Below, piece after piece: positions 45,801 through 56,900 of a stretch of 64,000 bases of DNA. Under the pieces are notes generated by a model that was given only the letters and a program-made list of their open reading frames with translations, searched no databases and had not been told where the DNA came from. A program made the translations under genes and the position numbers. The stretch spans positions 1 to 64,000 of the forward strand of contig NZ_BMXI01000010.1 in the NCBI RefSeq assembly GCF_014651675.1, read 5' to 3'. Source of the stretch: Roseibacillus persicicus. GTDB taxonomy: Bacteria; Verrucomicrobiota; Verrucomicrobiia; Verrucomicrobiales; Akkermansiaceae. The first letter of the stretch is position 1. Each line of letters starts with the position of its first letter.

Positions 45801-46458
45801 GCTTTGGCTGAACGAGGACCTGCCGCTCAACGAGGGGCTCATGGAGCATGTGACGGTGGCCGCGGAAGGCACGTTCCTACAGCCCGATTTTCCCGAGGAT
45901 GTGGCTTCGTGTCCGGCCGTGGTGGGTGGCAATGTGGAAACGAGCCAGCGCATCGTGGAGGTTCTCCTCCGGGCCTTGGGAGTGGGGGCGGAGAGTCAGG
46001 GTACAATGAATAATTTCCTCTTTGGCAACGAGCGCTTTGGCTATTACGAAACTATCGGAGGTGGTTCGGGTGCAACGGATTGTTCGGATGGAGCGAGCGG
46101 GGTCCATGTCCACATGACCAACACCGCCATCACCGATCCCGAGGTTTTTGAATATCGCTTTCCCGTTCGGCTGCACCAATTTTCTTTGCGAAAGGAAAGT
46201 GGGGGGGAGGGACGGTTTCGAGGGGGGAATGGTCTGGTGCGCGAGGTCGAGTTCCTCGAAGACATGACCGTGACCTTGCTCACCCAACGTCGGGAAGAAG
46301 CTCCACGAGGGCTGGCCAATGGAGGAGATGGTCTTGGTGGGAAGCAGGAGCTTTTTCGTGCGGGAAGTTGGCAGATTTTGCCGGGAATTGTCTCTCTCGA
46401 AGTTGCGGCCAGCGAGCGCATCCGCGTCCAGACCCCGGGTGGAGGAGGCTGGGGCTAG
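42856..46458 (+). CDS. 5-oxoprolinase / hydantoinase A+B fusion
   Basis: 1200 aa from the ATG at 42856. Residues about 4-200 are the HyuA N-terminal domain (RADTGGTFTD), about 200-560 the ASKHA-fold HyuA domain (FDMGGTSTDVARLEG, AAGGGSICRW, HSAGADPGPACYGRGGPLT), and about 703-1195 the HyuB domain (MRARFESIAESMGELLRRTALS, NHPAYGGSHLPDVTV, VNRAHHSEIGG without the leading residues, DFAGTGSRHAGNLNATEG). Such fused enzymes hydrolyse 5-oxoproline or hydantoins with ATP. The length is near that of eukaryotic-type OPLAH. Its position 8 bp after a prenyl synthase gene is probably coincidental. Confidence 0.9.
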   Translation: MNSWLVRADTGGTFTDGWARSPEGEERRCKVLSSGCIRGQAREEISEGLFRVSGIEGFPDGFLVGWSVNGSLVGEHAQSCLRLVAGLPAVGEILEFTTGEEAPVLAARILTRTRLEDEFPTMDFRVATTRGTNALLEGKGTEPVLFITQGFRDLPEIRDQRRPELFARVIEKLPAITRKIVEVSGRQAVDGRELVRLDEEGLRAGARNWVAQGEKVAVVALLHSDRFPAIESRVKEILLEEGFQEVTTSTQLGARLGFLPRMETALANGYLGPVMNEFKRRVASAGEVSFLTSAGGLQVREGYEPVDSLLSGPAGGLVGALEVARGAGFEKILTFDMGGTSTDVARLEGAIPLRYEQAIGPVRVRRPGVKMETVAAGGGSICRWHQGGLEVGPHSAGADPGPACYGRGGPLTVTDVNFLLGFLDETQVEIPLSREDAWQRFVELKETMRRDGAEVPEDEELLAGLRAIAVERMAEAVRSISVGEGFEPAEYTLVAFGGAGPQHACELADSLGVKRVLVPGDAGLLSAWGLHRSRREGVEERQVLQPLEKLTPSWASLLQELKEQALSQVPGSEMERWLIEVRVAGQASTIELEFEGKLFPSLAQLAERFSERYWQLFGYARSQEHPLEVVMVRAVASEVRPDVVRESFANPEAVSGLLNSSYCTILVGEGWQVRRGKRGSLLLEKTQSGRIRQQSGAVGEELMRARFESIAESMGELLRRTALSTNVKERLDFSCALLDGEGRLLVNAPHIPVHLGALGVCVRKVSQDRVWKKGDVVVVNHPAYGGSHLPDVTVVSPIFGASEKVVAFVANRAHHSEIGGRTPGSMPGDARNLEEEGVVIAPRLLFDGGEEGFDEVEYLLRNAPYPSRAVAENLADLRAQAAANFAGEKAMAGLFAEFGEETVSAGMESLRLRAAQLMSIRLQEEGSWSAEDALDDGTPVQVRLTAREGHLHIDFAGTGSRHAGNLNATEGVIRSAVLYVLRLWLNEDLPLNEGLMEHVTVAAEGTFLQPDFPEDVASCPAVVGGNVETSQRIVEVLLRALGVGAESQGTMNNFLFGNERFGYYETIGGGSGATDCSDGASGVHVHMTNTAITDPEVFEYRFPVRLHQFSLRKESGGEGRFRGGNGLVREVEFLEDMTVTLLTQRREEAPRGLANGGDGLGGKQELFRAGSWQILPGIVSLEVAASERIRVQTPGGGGWG

Positions 46459-46503
46459 CTTTTTACCCTGTTCATTGGGTTAGGTTTGCTTGATAGTCTT
46501 CAC

Positions 46504-47646
46504 ATGTTGAAGAGTTCTTTGTTTGTCTTACTCTTTCTCTTGATTGGGGGAATCGGGCAGGCTCGCGTGTGGACAGATTCATTAGGAAGAAAGTTCGAGG
46601 GGACTCTGATTCGAAAGGATGGCGACTCGGTCGTTCTCGACATCGGTGGCCGTCAGCGCACCTTGGCTTTTTCTCAGTTGAGCCCGGCGGACCAAGCCTA
46701 TTTGAAAGGAGGAAGGAGTCGTCGGTCCTCTGCAAAGGAGTCCGTGCCTTCGGTCCAGGCATCGAAAGCCCAGATTCAGGCGAATACTGGGATTCAGGTA
46801 GTACGATTAAGCGCGGATACGGTCAACAAGCGTTGGAGCTATGGTAGTCCGAACTTCGAGTTCATCTGCGATGACGATTTGGGGCTTCCGGTTGTTAGGG
46901 AGTTTGCGTGGATGTTCGAATCCGTGTGGCAGTTCGCTGCTCGCAAGCCCTTCGATCTTCCACGCCTGCGGGCGCAGCAGAAGGTTCGGATGAAAACGTA
47001 TCTCATCAAATCCTACGCCGACTATGTGAAGATGGGGGGGCCTCCCAAGTCGGGTGGGGTCTTCATCTCTTCGCGCGACATCATTCTTATTCCTTATCAA
47101 AGCCTGGGAATTACGAACCACGGAGGCCGCTACCGGGTCGATTCCAAGGTCGGAAATTACACCCTGCGGCACGAGGTGGCTCATCAGCTGATGCTCGGTC
47201 AGAGTCAGCAGGCGGGCTGGTTCATTGAGGGGTCGGCCGAATACATCGCGACCGTTCCCTACCAGCAAACGCGGATGTTGGTGAGTCATCACCAGAAGTC
47301 GGTCATCGACTATCTGACAGCCTATGGATGGAACGGGCAGGGGGGACGGAATCTGGGGCGCAATCTCAAGCTGGCTCGATTGGAGAGTTTGATGAATCCG
47401 GATTATGCGACTTTCCAAAAGCAACCCAATGCCTATGCCTCTGCGCTGCTGCTCTACTACTATTTCATGAAGTTCGATGGGAAAAAGGACGGAGCCGCCT
47501 TGGCCGCCTATGTGGGAGAGCTGCAGTATGGCCGTCCCGAGTTTGTTGCGCGCGAGAAACTCCTCGCGGGCCGAAGCTATGCTGAGCTGGAAAAGCAGAT
47601 GGCGGCAGCTTGGAATCAGGTGGGAATCCGGCTCACCTTCGAGTGA
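46504..47646 (+). CDS. Secreted SHD1-domain zinc metallopeptidase-like protein
   Basis: 380 aa from the ATG at 46504. Signal peptide about 1-20. Immediately after it comes an SHD1-like domain (RVWTDSLGRKFEG through FSQLSPADQAYL), common in Planctomycetes and Verrucomicrobia. A basic linker precedes the peptidase region, which contains HEVAHQ (His223, Glu224, His227) and WFIEGSAEY with the likely third ligand Glu242, a gluzincin pattern as in DUF1570-like peptidase-MA proteins. It should be periplasmic or extracellular; the substrate is unknown. It lies 45 bp after the oxoprolinase stop. Confidence 0.85.
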   Translation: MLKSSLFVLLFLLIGGIGQARVWTDSLGRKFEGTLIRKDGDSVVLDIGGRQRTLAFSQLSPADQAYLKGGRSRRSSAKESVPSVQASKAQIQANTGIQVVRLSADTVNKRWSYGSPNFEFICDDDLGLPVVREFAWMFESVWQFAARKPFDLPRLRAQQKVRMKTYLIKSYADYVKMGGPPKSGGVFISSRDIILIPYQSLGITNHGGRYRVDSKVGNYTLRHEVAHQLMLGQSQQAGWFIEGSAEYIATVPYQQTRMLVSHHQKSVIDYLTAYGWNGQGGRNLGRNLKLARLESLMNPDYATFQKQPNAYASALLLYYYFMKFDGKKDGAALAAYVGELQYGRPEFVAREKLLAGRSYAELEKQMAAAWNQVGIRLTFE

Positions 47647-47675
47647 GAGCAGTCTTTTAGCCGGGAAATCCGAGC

Positions 47676-47714
47676 AAAAAAAAGACCTGTGAGCTTGGAG
47701 TGCTTACACAGGTC
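47676..47714 (-). terminator. Intrinsic terminator after tRNA-Val
   Basis: On the minus strand an 8-bp stem (GACCTGTG paired with CACAGGTC) with a 15-base loop is followed by TTTTTTTT. It begins 11 bp beyond the tRNA 3' end. On the plus strand it lies after the metallopeptidase gene but without a T-run. Confidence 0.85.
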
Positions 47715-47725
47715 AAGAGGAGGAA

Positions 47726-47800
47726 TGGTGCTCGATGCGGGATTTGAACCTGCGACCCCCACAATGTCAATGTGGTGCTCTACCCCTGAGCTAACCGAGC
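47726..47800 (-). tRNA. tRNA-Val (anticodon GAC)
   Basis: 75 nt including an encoded CCA. The 7-bp acceptor stem pairs GCTCGGT with ATCGAGC (one G-T pair), the anticodon stem is CCACA/TGTGG, and the 7-base loop TTGACAT has anticodon GAC. The T-loop reads GGTTCAAATCC. It is on the minus strand between convergent and divergent genes, with its own terminator. Confidence 0.96.
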
Positions 47801-47964
47801 GTTCCTTTCGGGGCGGAGAAGCTATGAGCATTTTGCGCCGCTGGCAATGTCTTTTTTACGGTTCTTTTCAGTAATTTGAGTCGGGTCGTCCGGAGCTCCT
47901 AATTTTGGACGCGGGAGGAAAACTTGATAGACGTAGGAATGGTTTCCCGTTAAGGCTCCTCAGG

Positions 47965-48879
47965 ATGGACAGACGAAAATTTGTGACCGCTGCTGGATCC
48001 GCTTTAGCCCTTGCTGGAGCCGGAAAGGGATTTGCTCAAGAAGCTGCTGAGAAGGAGGTCAAAGGGGGCTCCGAGCCCTTTAAAGTCTTGTTCGCCCCGA
48101 CGGCCAAGCACTTTGGCCAGCACAAAACGATTGAAGAGTATCTCGGGACGATGCAACAGGCCCACGATGCTGGTTTCCGCGCTTGGGAAGACAATTGGCT
48201 GAGCCGTCGTTCTCCCGGTGATCAGGAAAAGGTGGGTGAGTTTCTGCGAAGCAATGGCATGACCATGGGGGTGACGGTGGTGACCACTGGTGGTGGTGCG
48301 CGGTGGGCTACGGCGTCGAAGGAACAGGCTGATGGTATTCTGAAGGATTGCCATGCCGCCGTGGAGGTTGCCAAACGGGTGGGGCACAAGTGGTTCACCC
48401 TGATTCCCGGAGCCCGGGTGGAGGATGAGCCTCTGGAGGCACAACTGAAGGCAACCGTCGATATGATGAAGCGTTGCAGTGATATCTTTGATGAGGCGGG
48501 CTTGGTCTACGTGATGGAGCCTCTTTCGCATCCCATGGGCGGGAAGCCGGTTCTCCTGGAGACCTTTAAACACGGATACGAAATGGCAAAGTTGGTGGAC
48601 CGTCCTTCCTGTAAGTTGTTGGCTGACTTTTACCATCAGCAGCAGGTGGGTGGAGACTTGATCAAGAACGCCGACGAATGCTGGGACCAGATAGCTTACA
48701 TTCAATACGGAGATGTTCCCGGGCGGAAGCAGCCTGGAACTGGCGAGATCAACTATGCGAATGTCACCAAGCACATCAAGGACAAGGGATACACCGGAGT
48801 CATTGGCCTGGAGCATGGAGTGCAAGGAAGCTCCCAAGATCTCATCGACTCCTACCGGGCGATCGATGCGGTGTTATAG
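47965..48879 (+). CDS. Tat-exported sugar phosphate isomerase/epimerase-like (hydroxypyruvate isomerase-like) protein
   Basis: 304 aa from the ATG at 47965. The N-terminus MDRRKFVTAAGSALALAGAG is a twin-arginine signal, so the protein acts in the periplasm. The rest is an AP-endonuclease-2/xylose-isomerase-like TIM barrel. Metal-site candidates are the Glu of VMEPLSHP, the Asp of LLADFYHQQ and the Glu of GLEHG. YIQYGDVPGRKQPGTGEINY resembles the hydroxypyruvate isomerase (Hyi) motif. Exported members of this family are common in Verrucomicrobia, and the true substrate is unknown. A terminator follows. Confidence 0.86.
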   Translation: MDRRKFVTAAGSALALAGAGKGFAQEAAEKEVKGGSEPFKVLFAPTAKHFGQHKTIEEYLGTMQQAHDAGFRAWEDNWLSRRSPGDQEKVGEFLRSNGMTMGVTVVTTGGGARWATASKEQADGILKDCHAAVEVAKRVGHKWFTLIPGARVEDEPLEAQLKATVDMMKRCSDIFDEAGLVYVMEPLSHPMGGKPVLLETFKHGYEMAKLVDRPSCKLLADFYHQQQVGGDLIKNADECWDQIAYIQYGDVPGRKQPGTGEINYANVTKHIKDKGYTGVIGLEHGVQGSSQDLIDSYRAIDAVL

Positions 48880-48906
48880 ATTCTGAATTACTCGCGATAT
48901 TTTTCG

Positions 48907-48937
48907 GGCGTGCTCACCAAGTGGGCGCGCCTTTTTT
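48907..48937 (+). terminator. Intrinsic terminator after the Hyi-like gene
   Basis: A 9-bp stem (GGCGTGCTC paired with GGGCGCGCC, with two G-U pairs) with a 7-base loop is followed by TTTTTT. Its right edge touches the selO stop codon, so selO and the Hyi-like gene are tightly convergent. Confidence 0.82.
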
Positions 48938-50387
48938 ATGTGCCACAGAAGGTCTCATGCACGACTTGCTCTGGAGTCGGGCGCTCTTCGTATTCGGCAA
49001 ATTCGGGGGCTTCTTCGAAGGGGTGGGCCAGCGCGGCTGACAATTTTTCAAAGGGCTCGAAGTCTCCTCGATAGCCAGCCTGAATCACTTCCTCGACGCG
49101 GTGATTGCGTGGGATGCGAATGGGGTTGGCGAGCCGCATCTTCTCGAAGTTGGGGGCAGGTTCGACTGTTTGCCAAAGCTGGAGCCAGTTTTCACAGGCG
49201 GCAGGGTCGGAGAAAAGGGCCAGTAGGCCCTCGGTGGATTCCTTGTTGGCAACTTGCGTGAGACGGCGAAAGAAGAGGGTGAAGTCCACGGAGTGATTGG
49301 CAAGAAGCTCCAATGTGGTGCGGACGAAGTCCTCTGGTGCGCCTTCAGAGACCCCGAGCTTGGCACAGAAGCGGGCGTGATAGTTCTTTCCAAATTGTCC
49401 CGCGTATTCCGCCAACGCTTCTTCGGCGAGAACTTTCGCTTCCTCTCTATCAGAATCTAACAATGGGAGCAGAGCTTCCGCCAAGCGGCTCAAATTCCAC
49501 AGGCCGATGTTGGCCTGATTGCCCCAGGCGTAGCGCGCATTGCGATCGATGGAGCTGAAGACGCAACCGGGATGAAACTCTTCCATGAAGGCGCAGGGAC
49601 CGTAGTCAATGGTCTCGCCCGAGATGGAACAGTTGTCGGTATTCATCACCCCGTGGATAAAGCCGAGGCTCATCCAGTGGGGAATGAGGTTGGCCTGGGC
49701 GGCTATGACTGCCTTGAGAAAAGCCAGAGGGGGATTCGCGGTCTCGGCGGCGGCTGGGTAGTGGCGGTTGATGGCGTAGTCTGTGAGAACTTGAATTGCT
49801 TCCAGGTCCTCACGCGCCTGAAAGAATTGAAAAGTTCCCACTCGCAGATGACTGGCCGCCACCCGGGTAAAGACTCCTCCCGCGACCATGCCTTCCTGCC
49901 TCAGCACGGTCTCGCCAGTGGTTACCGCGGCGAGAGCCCGCGTGGTGGGAACTCCCAGCGCATGCATGGCCTCGCTGACGAGGTATTCCCGCAACACCGG
50001 ACCCAGAGCGGATTTGCCGTCGCCTTGTCGGGAAAAAGGAGTGCGCCCCGAGCCCTTGAGCTGAATGTCGCGACGTCCTTCCGAACCAACCACTTCACCC
50101 AAAAGGATGGCACGTCCATCACCCAGCTGTGGTGAAAATCCACCGAACTGATGCCCGGCATAGGCTTGGGCGAGGGGCTCCGAACCTTCCGCGACCGCAT
50201 TGCCGGAAAAGACATCCAAGGCTTCCGTTGTGCTGAGCCAAGAGGGATTGATACCTAAGTCTTGCGCCAGATTGGGATTAATTTTGATGAGCTGGGGGCT
50301 GGGCACAGCTGTTGGTTCTTGCTCCGCAAAGAACCGGTCCGGCAACCGTGCGTAGGTATTTTGAAACGGAATGGGTGTGGTAGGCAT
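48936..50387 (-). CDS. selO: Protein adenylyltransferase SelO
   Basis: 483 aa from the ATG at 50387; an ATG 24 bases upstream is also possible. SelO (YdiU) is a pseudokinase-fold enzyme that transfers AMP to Ser/Thr/Tyr residues in proteins of redox homeostasis. Family motifs: AYAGHQFGGFSPQLGDGRA, DIQLKGSGRTPFSRQGDG, LREYLVSEAMHALGVPTTRAL, GFIHGVMNTDNCSISGETIDYGPCAFME. The C-terminus ends FCGT, as in a bacterial member without selenocysteine. It is the gene next to the dnaE2 3' remnant (55 bp upstream of it on the minus strand). Confidence 0.94.
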   Translation of the reverse strand: MPTTPIPFQNTYARLPDRFFAEQEPTAVPSPQLIKINPNLAQDLGINPSWLSTTEALDVFSGNAVAEGSEPLAQAYAGHQFGGFSPQLGDGRAILLGEVVGSEGRRDIQLKGSGRTPFSRQGDGKSALGPVLREYLVSEAMHALGVPTTRALAAVTTGETVLRQEGMVAGGVFTRVAASHLRVGTFQFFQAREDLEAIQVLTDYAINRHYPAAAETANPPLAFLKAVIAAQANLIPHWMSLGFIHGVMNTDNCSISGETIDYGPCAFMEEFHPGCVFSSIDRNARYAWGNQANIGLWNLSRLAEALLPLLDSDREEAKVLAEEALAEYAGQFGKNYHARFCAKLGVSEGAPEDFVRTTLELLANHSVDFTLFFRRLTQVANKESTEGLLALFSDPAACENWLQLWQTVEPAPNFEKMRLANPIRIPRNHRVEEVIQAGYRGDFEPFEKLSAALAHPFEEAPEFAEYEERPTPEQVVHETFCGT

Positions 50388-50443
50388 CGTTTTGAGAAAG
50401 GTAGGGGGCATTCGAGAGATGGCAACTCGAGAGGTTTTTGCCT

Positions 50444-50680
50444 AGTGAAAGTCGTGGGAGGAGACGTCCAGGGTGCCCGGGAGGCCTCCCAAGGGCCAGA
50501 GGTTGTGGGTGTAGACGGAGGCGACGCCGCCTCCGCCGATTTGCACTGAGCCTTCGATGCGGAGGAAGGGCTCGGTGGTGATGGTGAGGAGGTGGTGCTC
50601 GAAGGTTTTTTTAGGGAACAAAGATATTGGCGATTCCGGTCTCGTCTTCGAGAGAAACGAAGCAGTGGCCTTTCGCGGTC
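50444..50680 (-). pseudogene. Remnant of the dnaE2 3' end
   Basis: This 237-bp segment is nearly identical to the last 236 bp of the intact dnaE2 (57263-57498), in the same orientation. Differences seen by eye: about six substitutions and a one-base insertion in the T-run near 50605-50612 that shifts the frame. The final codon would be TAG rather than TGA. The match starts within the stop codon and stops sharply at ...TTTCGCGGTC. It cannot encode a functional domain alone. It stands between selO and the metzincin gene. Confidence 0.93.
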
Positions 50681-50913
50681 AAATAGGGACTTTGACCAAA
50701 GGTCTATGAGGCGTCTTCCCCCTTGCTGCTACTTGAGGACGATAGCGAAACCAGAATGATTCGAGAGATGCCTCTTTCCAATCCTGGTAATCACAGATTT
50801 TAGCTCTGGGTGTTGTGAAGTTCTGTTTGAGTTTCTAGCGCCTTCTGTTCGCGGAAAAATTTCGCGAAATTTTTTTGTAACCTCTCATCATCTTTGACGA
50901 AGGGGAGGGTGAG

Positions 50914-53900
50914 ATGAAAAAACCCAATGCCTTTCCGCTCGTTGTCTTAATGCTTCTGGTCGCCATTTTGGCGTTCGTAACTTCCCGTCGAAGCGATGAG
51001 GTGGTCACCGGTTCCGAACCCGGGGCTAAGCCGTTGACAGTCATTCCGGTCAAGCGTTCCGTGGCATCGGTGACCGTCGACCAGAAGCTGCTTCCCGCGC
51101 TCACGGAATTCGACCAGTGGTTGGAGGGGCATCTGCAGGCTGGTGCGGAGGCTGAAGTCGATTTGGCGGTGGTTCGTCGACTGGCCGAGGCGCGCGGGGA
51201 GGCGATGTTGGAGCTCGTGCAGGCCGAACCGCAGCGCGCCCTGCAGCAGTCTTTGAAATGGCATCAATGGGTGGCTTTGCCGGAGGAGATTCAGGAACTC
51301 GTGGAGCAGCCTTTCAGTGAGACCGGATCGTTTTTTCATTTGGCCAATTGTCTTCTCGAAGGGCATCGCTCGGATTCGTTCGAGCCCTTCTACATCGAGG
51401 TTGAGGGGGAGACTTCTACTGCTCATGTTTATGGCCGTCGATTGACGGGGTTGTCGGAGGTCGACATTCCGTTGCAGGGGATTCGTATTGGGGGACATGC
51501 CGCCTTGTGGTCCCGGCCCATCTTTGCTCTCGACGAGGCTGACTATGCTGCGGTGACGAACCTTTTTGGGAAAGGGAACCAGCGGGAGGACTTGGGTGAG
51601 GTGGCGGTTCCTTCTTTGATGGGAGGAAAGATTTACTATTTTGCTGATGAGGCCGAGCGGGAAGCCGCGGCAAGGAGTCTAGCTGAAGCGGAGGCTCTCC
51701 CTGGACCCTATGGGGGGCGGAATCTGCTGGCAGCGTCGGGTGGAGTTGGAGATTTCGGGGGCGGAGGAATCGGGCATGGCGATCTCGCAGCGAGTGAATG
51801 GACCGAGACCAACAAGAAGGTGTTTCTGATCAATATTAAGTATTCAGATACCCCCTCGACCACTCTCACCGCAGCTCAGCTGCAGACTCGATTGAGCGAT
51901 GCCTCCGCTCGCATTTCGGAGATTTCGTATGGGAAGACTGCTCTGGAATTTCATGGCATTGCTGAAGTCAGTTTGTCGAGCGACAGCTTCTACTACGAGA
52001 ACAGTAATCTGGGTGTTGATACGCGGGTTGAGACAATGGCGGCGGAAGCGCGCCTAAAATTGTCGCCAGCGCAGCTCGCGTTGTATGATTCAGCAGATCT
52101 TGTGGTTCATGCCCACCCGCAAACAAGCATTGGCTATTTGGGCTTGGCCACTACTGGGGGGCCTAATCTTTGGATGAACGGAACCGCTTCGGTGCGGGAT
52201 TATGTACATGAGTTCGGTCATAGCTATGGTCTGGGTCACGCTAATTATCAGTGGGCGGACGCGCGCGGGACTTATGTTCGAACCGACCATTCCTTCCAAT
52301 CTGGCAATAATATTTTAAAAGCAGAGCACCTGGAGTATGGAGATCGTTTCGACATTATGGGTGGGGGTGCAGACCTGGCTACGGGTGATTTTCACGTCAG
52401 AGGTAAGAGGCTGCTGAACTGGATCGAGCCCAACGGGGTGCATGAGGTGAAGTACAGTGGAAACTATCGAATCTCGGCTTTCGACCATGGAGCCGCGTCG
52501 ACAACGAGCAAGCTTGGGCTGCGAGTGGAGAACGGATACGGTGATATTTTTTGGGTGGGCTATCGCGCGAACTATGACACCAGTGATCCTGAAAGAAATG
52601 CTCATCTGGGAGCGACCATCGTGCGCCAAACGGGGAATTCACACAGCCTCATCGATGGCACTCCATGGTCGCAGGATGACGAGTTGAACGATATCAAGGA
52701 TGCCGCTTTGCCAATTGGGGAATCTTGGACCGATGCGACAGGAACCCTACGCATCAAGGTCATCGGCAGTGGAGGCACGCTGCCGAACAAGACTTTGGAC
52801 CTTCAAATTTCGCGCACCGTGGCGCGAATGGAGCTTTGGCAGGATGCGCAGGAGACTGCCGAGGGCCTGGTTGGAAGCTATGTCGATTCAGTCGTGAACG
52901 CAGTGGGAGAGCCGGATTGGCGAACCACGAGAACGATCGCCGGAACTCGCGTAGACAGCGAACTGGATTTTATTTCCGAATCGTCTTGGGGAACTCCTTC
53001 GGATGTGAACCTCACCGGAGGAACGGACGGAGTTTGGAAGGATTTTGCGGTGCAGTGGGATGGCTATCTCAGAGTCAACAATTCGCTCAGGCTGCGCACG
53101 CGTTCGCAGGACGGTTCTCGGATGCTGATTGACTACAATGGAGACAACACCTTCGATCTAGCTACTGAAGTCGTGGATAACAACTGGGCAGGCGAGTCAA
53201 CCTTGCCCCTCGAGGGGGATCGGAGCAATCTGCTGTCGCCAGGTCTGTATAAATTTCGAGTGCAATACAGTTCAGGCGCTGGGCTAGATCATCTGGAGCT
53301 GGTAGTCGACGATCACATCTTCGACTTTAGCACGGACTTGGCCGCTACACAGCCGGGACTCATGGGAAGCTTTTTCAATCAGAGTCTCCGGAGCAATTCT
53401 TCGCTTGATTGGACAAGCGGGGTCAATGTTGATGGCACCCGAATTGATCGGCTGCCTTTCTATCGCACGAGTAACTTTAGTCAGCCCGAAATAGCTGATC
53501 CTCTCCCGGGGATGGGCTCTGACTGGGATGGTTTTTCGGTGCAATGGGATGGCTACCTCACTTTGAACTCTGGGGCTAGTTTCACCTCGCGAAGTGACGA
53601 TGGGAGCCGGTTCATGATCGATTGGAATGGCAACGGTGTTTTTGGCCCAAATGAAATCACGGACAACGGATTGGGTGATGGTCAGTATGTGACCCTCGGG
53701 GAGACTACTTTTTGGCCGAGCGCTGGAACCTATAAAATGCGCATTCAATATGAGGAGGGGACAGGTGATAATATCTATCAATTCCTAGGGCGAGCCGGGC
53801 AGGATGACCATGGGAACTTGGCTGATTTCGCCTCGCTGATCAATGATAGCTTAGTGGTGGATGGCGAGCTGTTCGCCAATGATAAGGACTACTTCCGTTT

Positions 53901-56900
53901 TGAACTCACGAGTGAGACCACCGTGGCGTTGGGGACTACCGGTTCTACCGACACCTTTGGAACCCTGCGTTCTTTATCGGGAGCGGAGATCGACACTGAT
54001 GATGATGATGGTCCTGGAAATAATTTTCTGATCACTCAAACTCTCCAGGCAGGAAGCTACATCCTGGAGGTGAAGGGATACAATGAGACGGCAACGGGAG
54101 GGTATCGGATTGTCAACGACAAGATCATGCCCGAGATTCAGCTTTCCGGTTCCATTGGCCTCACCATCGACCGTGGCGATAGCGTTCCGGACCAGACCGT
54201 CACGCTGACTAATGTCGGGAATGGGGTTTTGAATTATCGGGTTTTTCCGGTGGGAGCCTGGTGGGTCACAGCTTCGGTTTCAGAAGGGACCTTGCCGCCG
54301 GGGCAGTCACAGGACATTGTTTTGGAATTTGATACCAGCACTCTGGGTGGTGGATTCTCGCTCTCCTCTTCACTAGGCATCGAATCTCTTGACGATCCCT
54401 CCTTATATGAAAGCACAGGGGTATCGGTCACTATCAATGGACCAAGCGATGACTATGGTGGGCGACCGCAATCAGCGAAGACTTTGCCTGCTACCGTCGG
54501 CGTGCTTCAGGCGGGTAATATCGAAGTTGGTTTTGATGAGGACTGGTTCGAATTTGTGCTCACTGAGGCTGCGACGATGGAAGTGTGGACCTCGAGCTCA
54601 ATGGATACGGTGGGCGCGCTTTACGATTCGGAAGGAATGGCTTTGCCTCCAGGCAATGATGATGCGGGCGGAATTTTTGGAGATCAGTTCCGCATCGTAC
54701 GCGAGCTTACGGCCGGCACATATTATATCGGGGTGCGTTCCTTCGGTGTGGGTACCGGGGACTACTTGCTGCACGCCAATATTCATCCCGAGGAGCTTCC
54801 CTTTGACTTCACGAATCCGGTGCTTTCCCCTGGAGATACCATTATTCCCATTGGTTTGGCGGATGGCACCCCGACCAATCCCAGTAGCTCTCCGGCATCG
54901 GGGGACGAAGATGTCGCCAGGGTGATTGATCGGCGGTTTGATACCAATTATCTTAACTTTGGGCGCAATAACACCGGTTTCATCGTTACCCCGAGCGTGG
55001 GGTCGAAGCAGGTGAGGGGATTTGTGATGGTTACTGCGGACGATGAAGAAAACCGTGACCCCGTGGGTTGGGAACTCTTTGGAACCAATGAGGCTATCGT
55101 GAGTGCCGCGCATAGTGAGGGCACCGCTGAGAGTTGGACCTCCATCGCGGCGGGAACGCTTTCGTTGCCTTCGGCTCGCGAGACAATGGGAAGCCTGGCC
55201 GTGTTCCCTAACGATATGCCCTATGCTTCTTACAAGTTGTTGGTGACCAGTCTAAAGGGACCCAATCCAGAGGCGATGCAGGTGGCGGAGGTGCAGTTCA
55301 TCACGGGCGCCGATGTCCCTGAGGTGACGAGCCTTGCCGATTCAGGTGCCGGCTCTTTGCGGAGTGTTCTCTCAACCTTACCCAGTGGTGGCACCATTAT
55401 TTTTAATGAGAGTTTGAGTGGCGGGGTGCTGCGCTTCGAAAGTGGTGAGATCGCTCTTGATAGTGAGGTCACCTTGGATACTTCGGCACTAGCAGACGGC
55501 TTGACCTTGCAAGGAAATGGTGAGAGCCGCTTGTTTAATATTTCAGAGAACGGAGGCTTGCACCTCTCGGGAGTCAATATCACCGGTGCCAATCCCGGCA
55601 CGCTGTGGGGAGGCGCCATTCGGTCGGAGGGCGTGCTGACGATTGAAGATTCAGCGGTCTTTGGAAATAGCGGCGGGAACGGCGGTGCGATCTACTGTGA
55701 AGACAACGCTCAACTGGTTCTCCGCAATGTCACCTTTGCCCACAACCATAGTAGCGGTTTTGGTGGCGCGGTGAGGTTGCGGCATGCCACCACCGAGGCT
55801 TTGATTGAAAATTGCACCTTCAGTCAAAACACCGCTGCGACTGATGGGGGAGGGCTGAGTTCATCGGGTGTACTCACCATTCGCAATACCATTCTGGCAG
55901 ATAATGATGCGGGTGCGGCGGCAAAGAATTTTCATCGTCCAACCACTCCCGTTCTTCAAGAGGGGAACTTGTTCGATGTTGAGGTAGCGTTGCTTCCCCT
56001 AGGCTTCTATGGCGGGACGACCGCTTCGATGCCTCCGGCCAATGATTCGCTCGCCCTCAACGCGGCCACTGGAACGAGTATTCCGGTATTCGATCAGAAT
56101 GGCTTCGCCCGCTTGGGGGTGGCAGATGCTGGGGCTGCAGAGGCTCGGGAAGTTCTCTTGGAAGGAGTTTTGACGGGCCCGCCCGGGGAGATCACTTTCA
56201 CGACCAGCGCTCCGGCGAGTGTGATGACCATGCTTGAGTTCAGCTTCGACTTGGAGGCCTTCAACCCGGATCCTACTACTCTCGGGAGCGGAGATTCGGC
56301 GGCGGAAGTTGTTTTTGGAAGTGACAAAGCCTTTGCGCGAAGCCGTCTCATGAGCAGCTTCTCAGAAGGGTTGCGCGCTTATTGGGGGTTTGAAGGGGAT
56401 GCTGATAACTCGGCCTATGCCCTTGGCGATCTTGCGAATAGTGAAAACCTGAATGGAACCTGGGGAGGAGACGCGCAAACTGGTGACGGAGGGATTCTTG
56501 GGGATGCCGCCTTGTTCGATGGTGATGGAGACTTCATCGCAATTTCTGGAGAAGTGGTGGAGGATGAGCCTGATTCTTCCTTCACTGTCTCGTCTTGGTT
56601 CCGTGCTGATGCGGTGCCGAGTGGAAACGATCGGATGTTTGTTTATGAAACGAGTCCAATTTTTACACACTCTCTAAGCTTATCCGAAGGTTCTGTTTTA
56701 GCTAACACCACTATCCAATTCTTCCTTGATATTGCTGGTAGTCCTGATGATGGGGTCATTAAATTCGAGCTGCCCGATTCCGAGGTTGTAGGCCAAGTCT
56801 TTCATAGCGCAGTGACTTTTGACCAAGGCAGTAAGACCTTTACGGTTTACCTCAATGGTGAAGAGGTGGGCTCCGAGGTGCTTACTGGTACGCTCTCGAA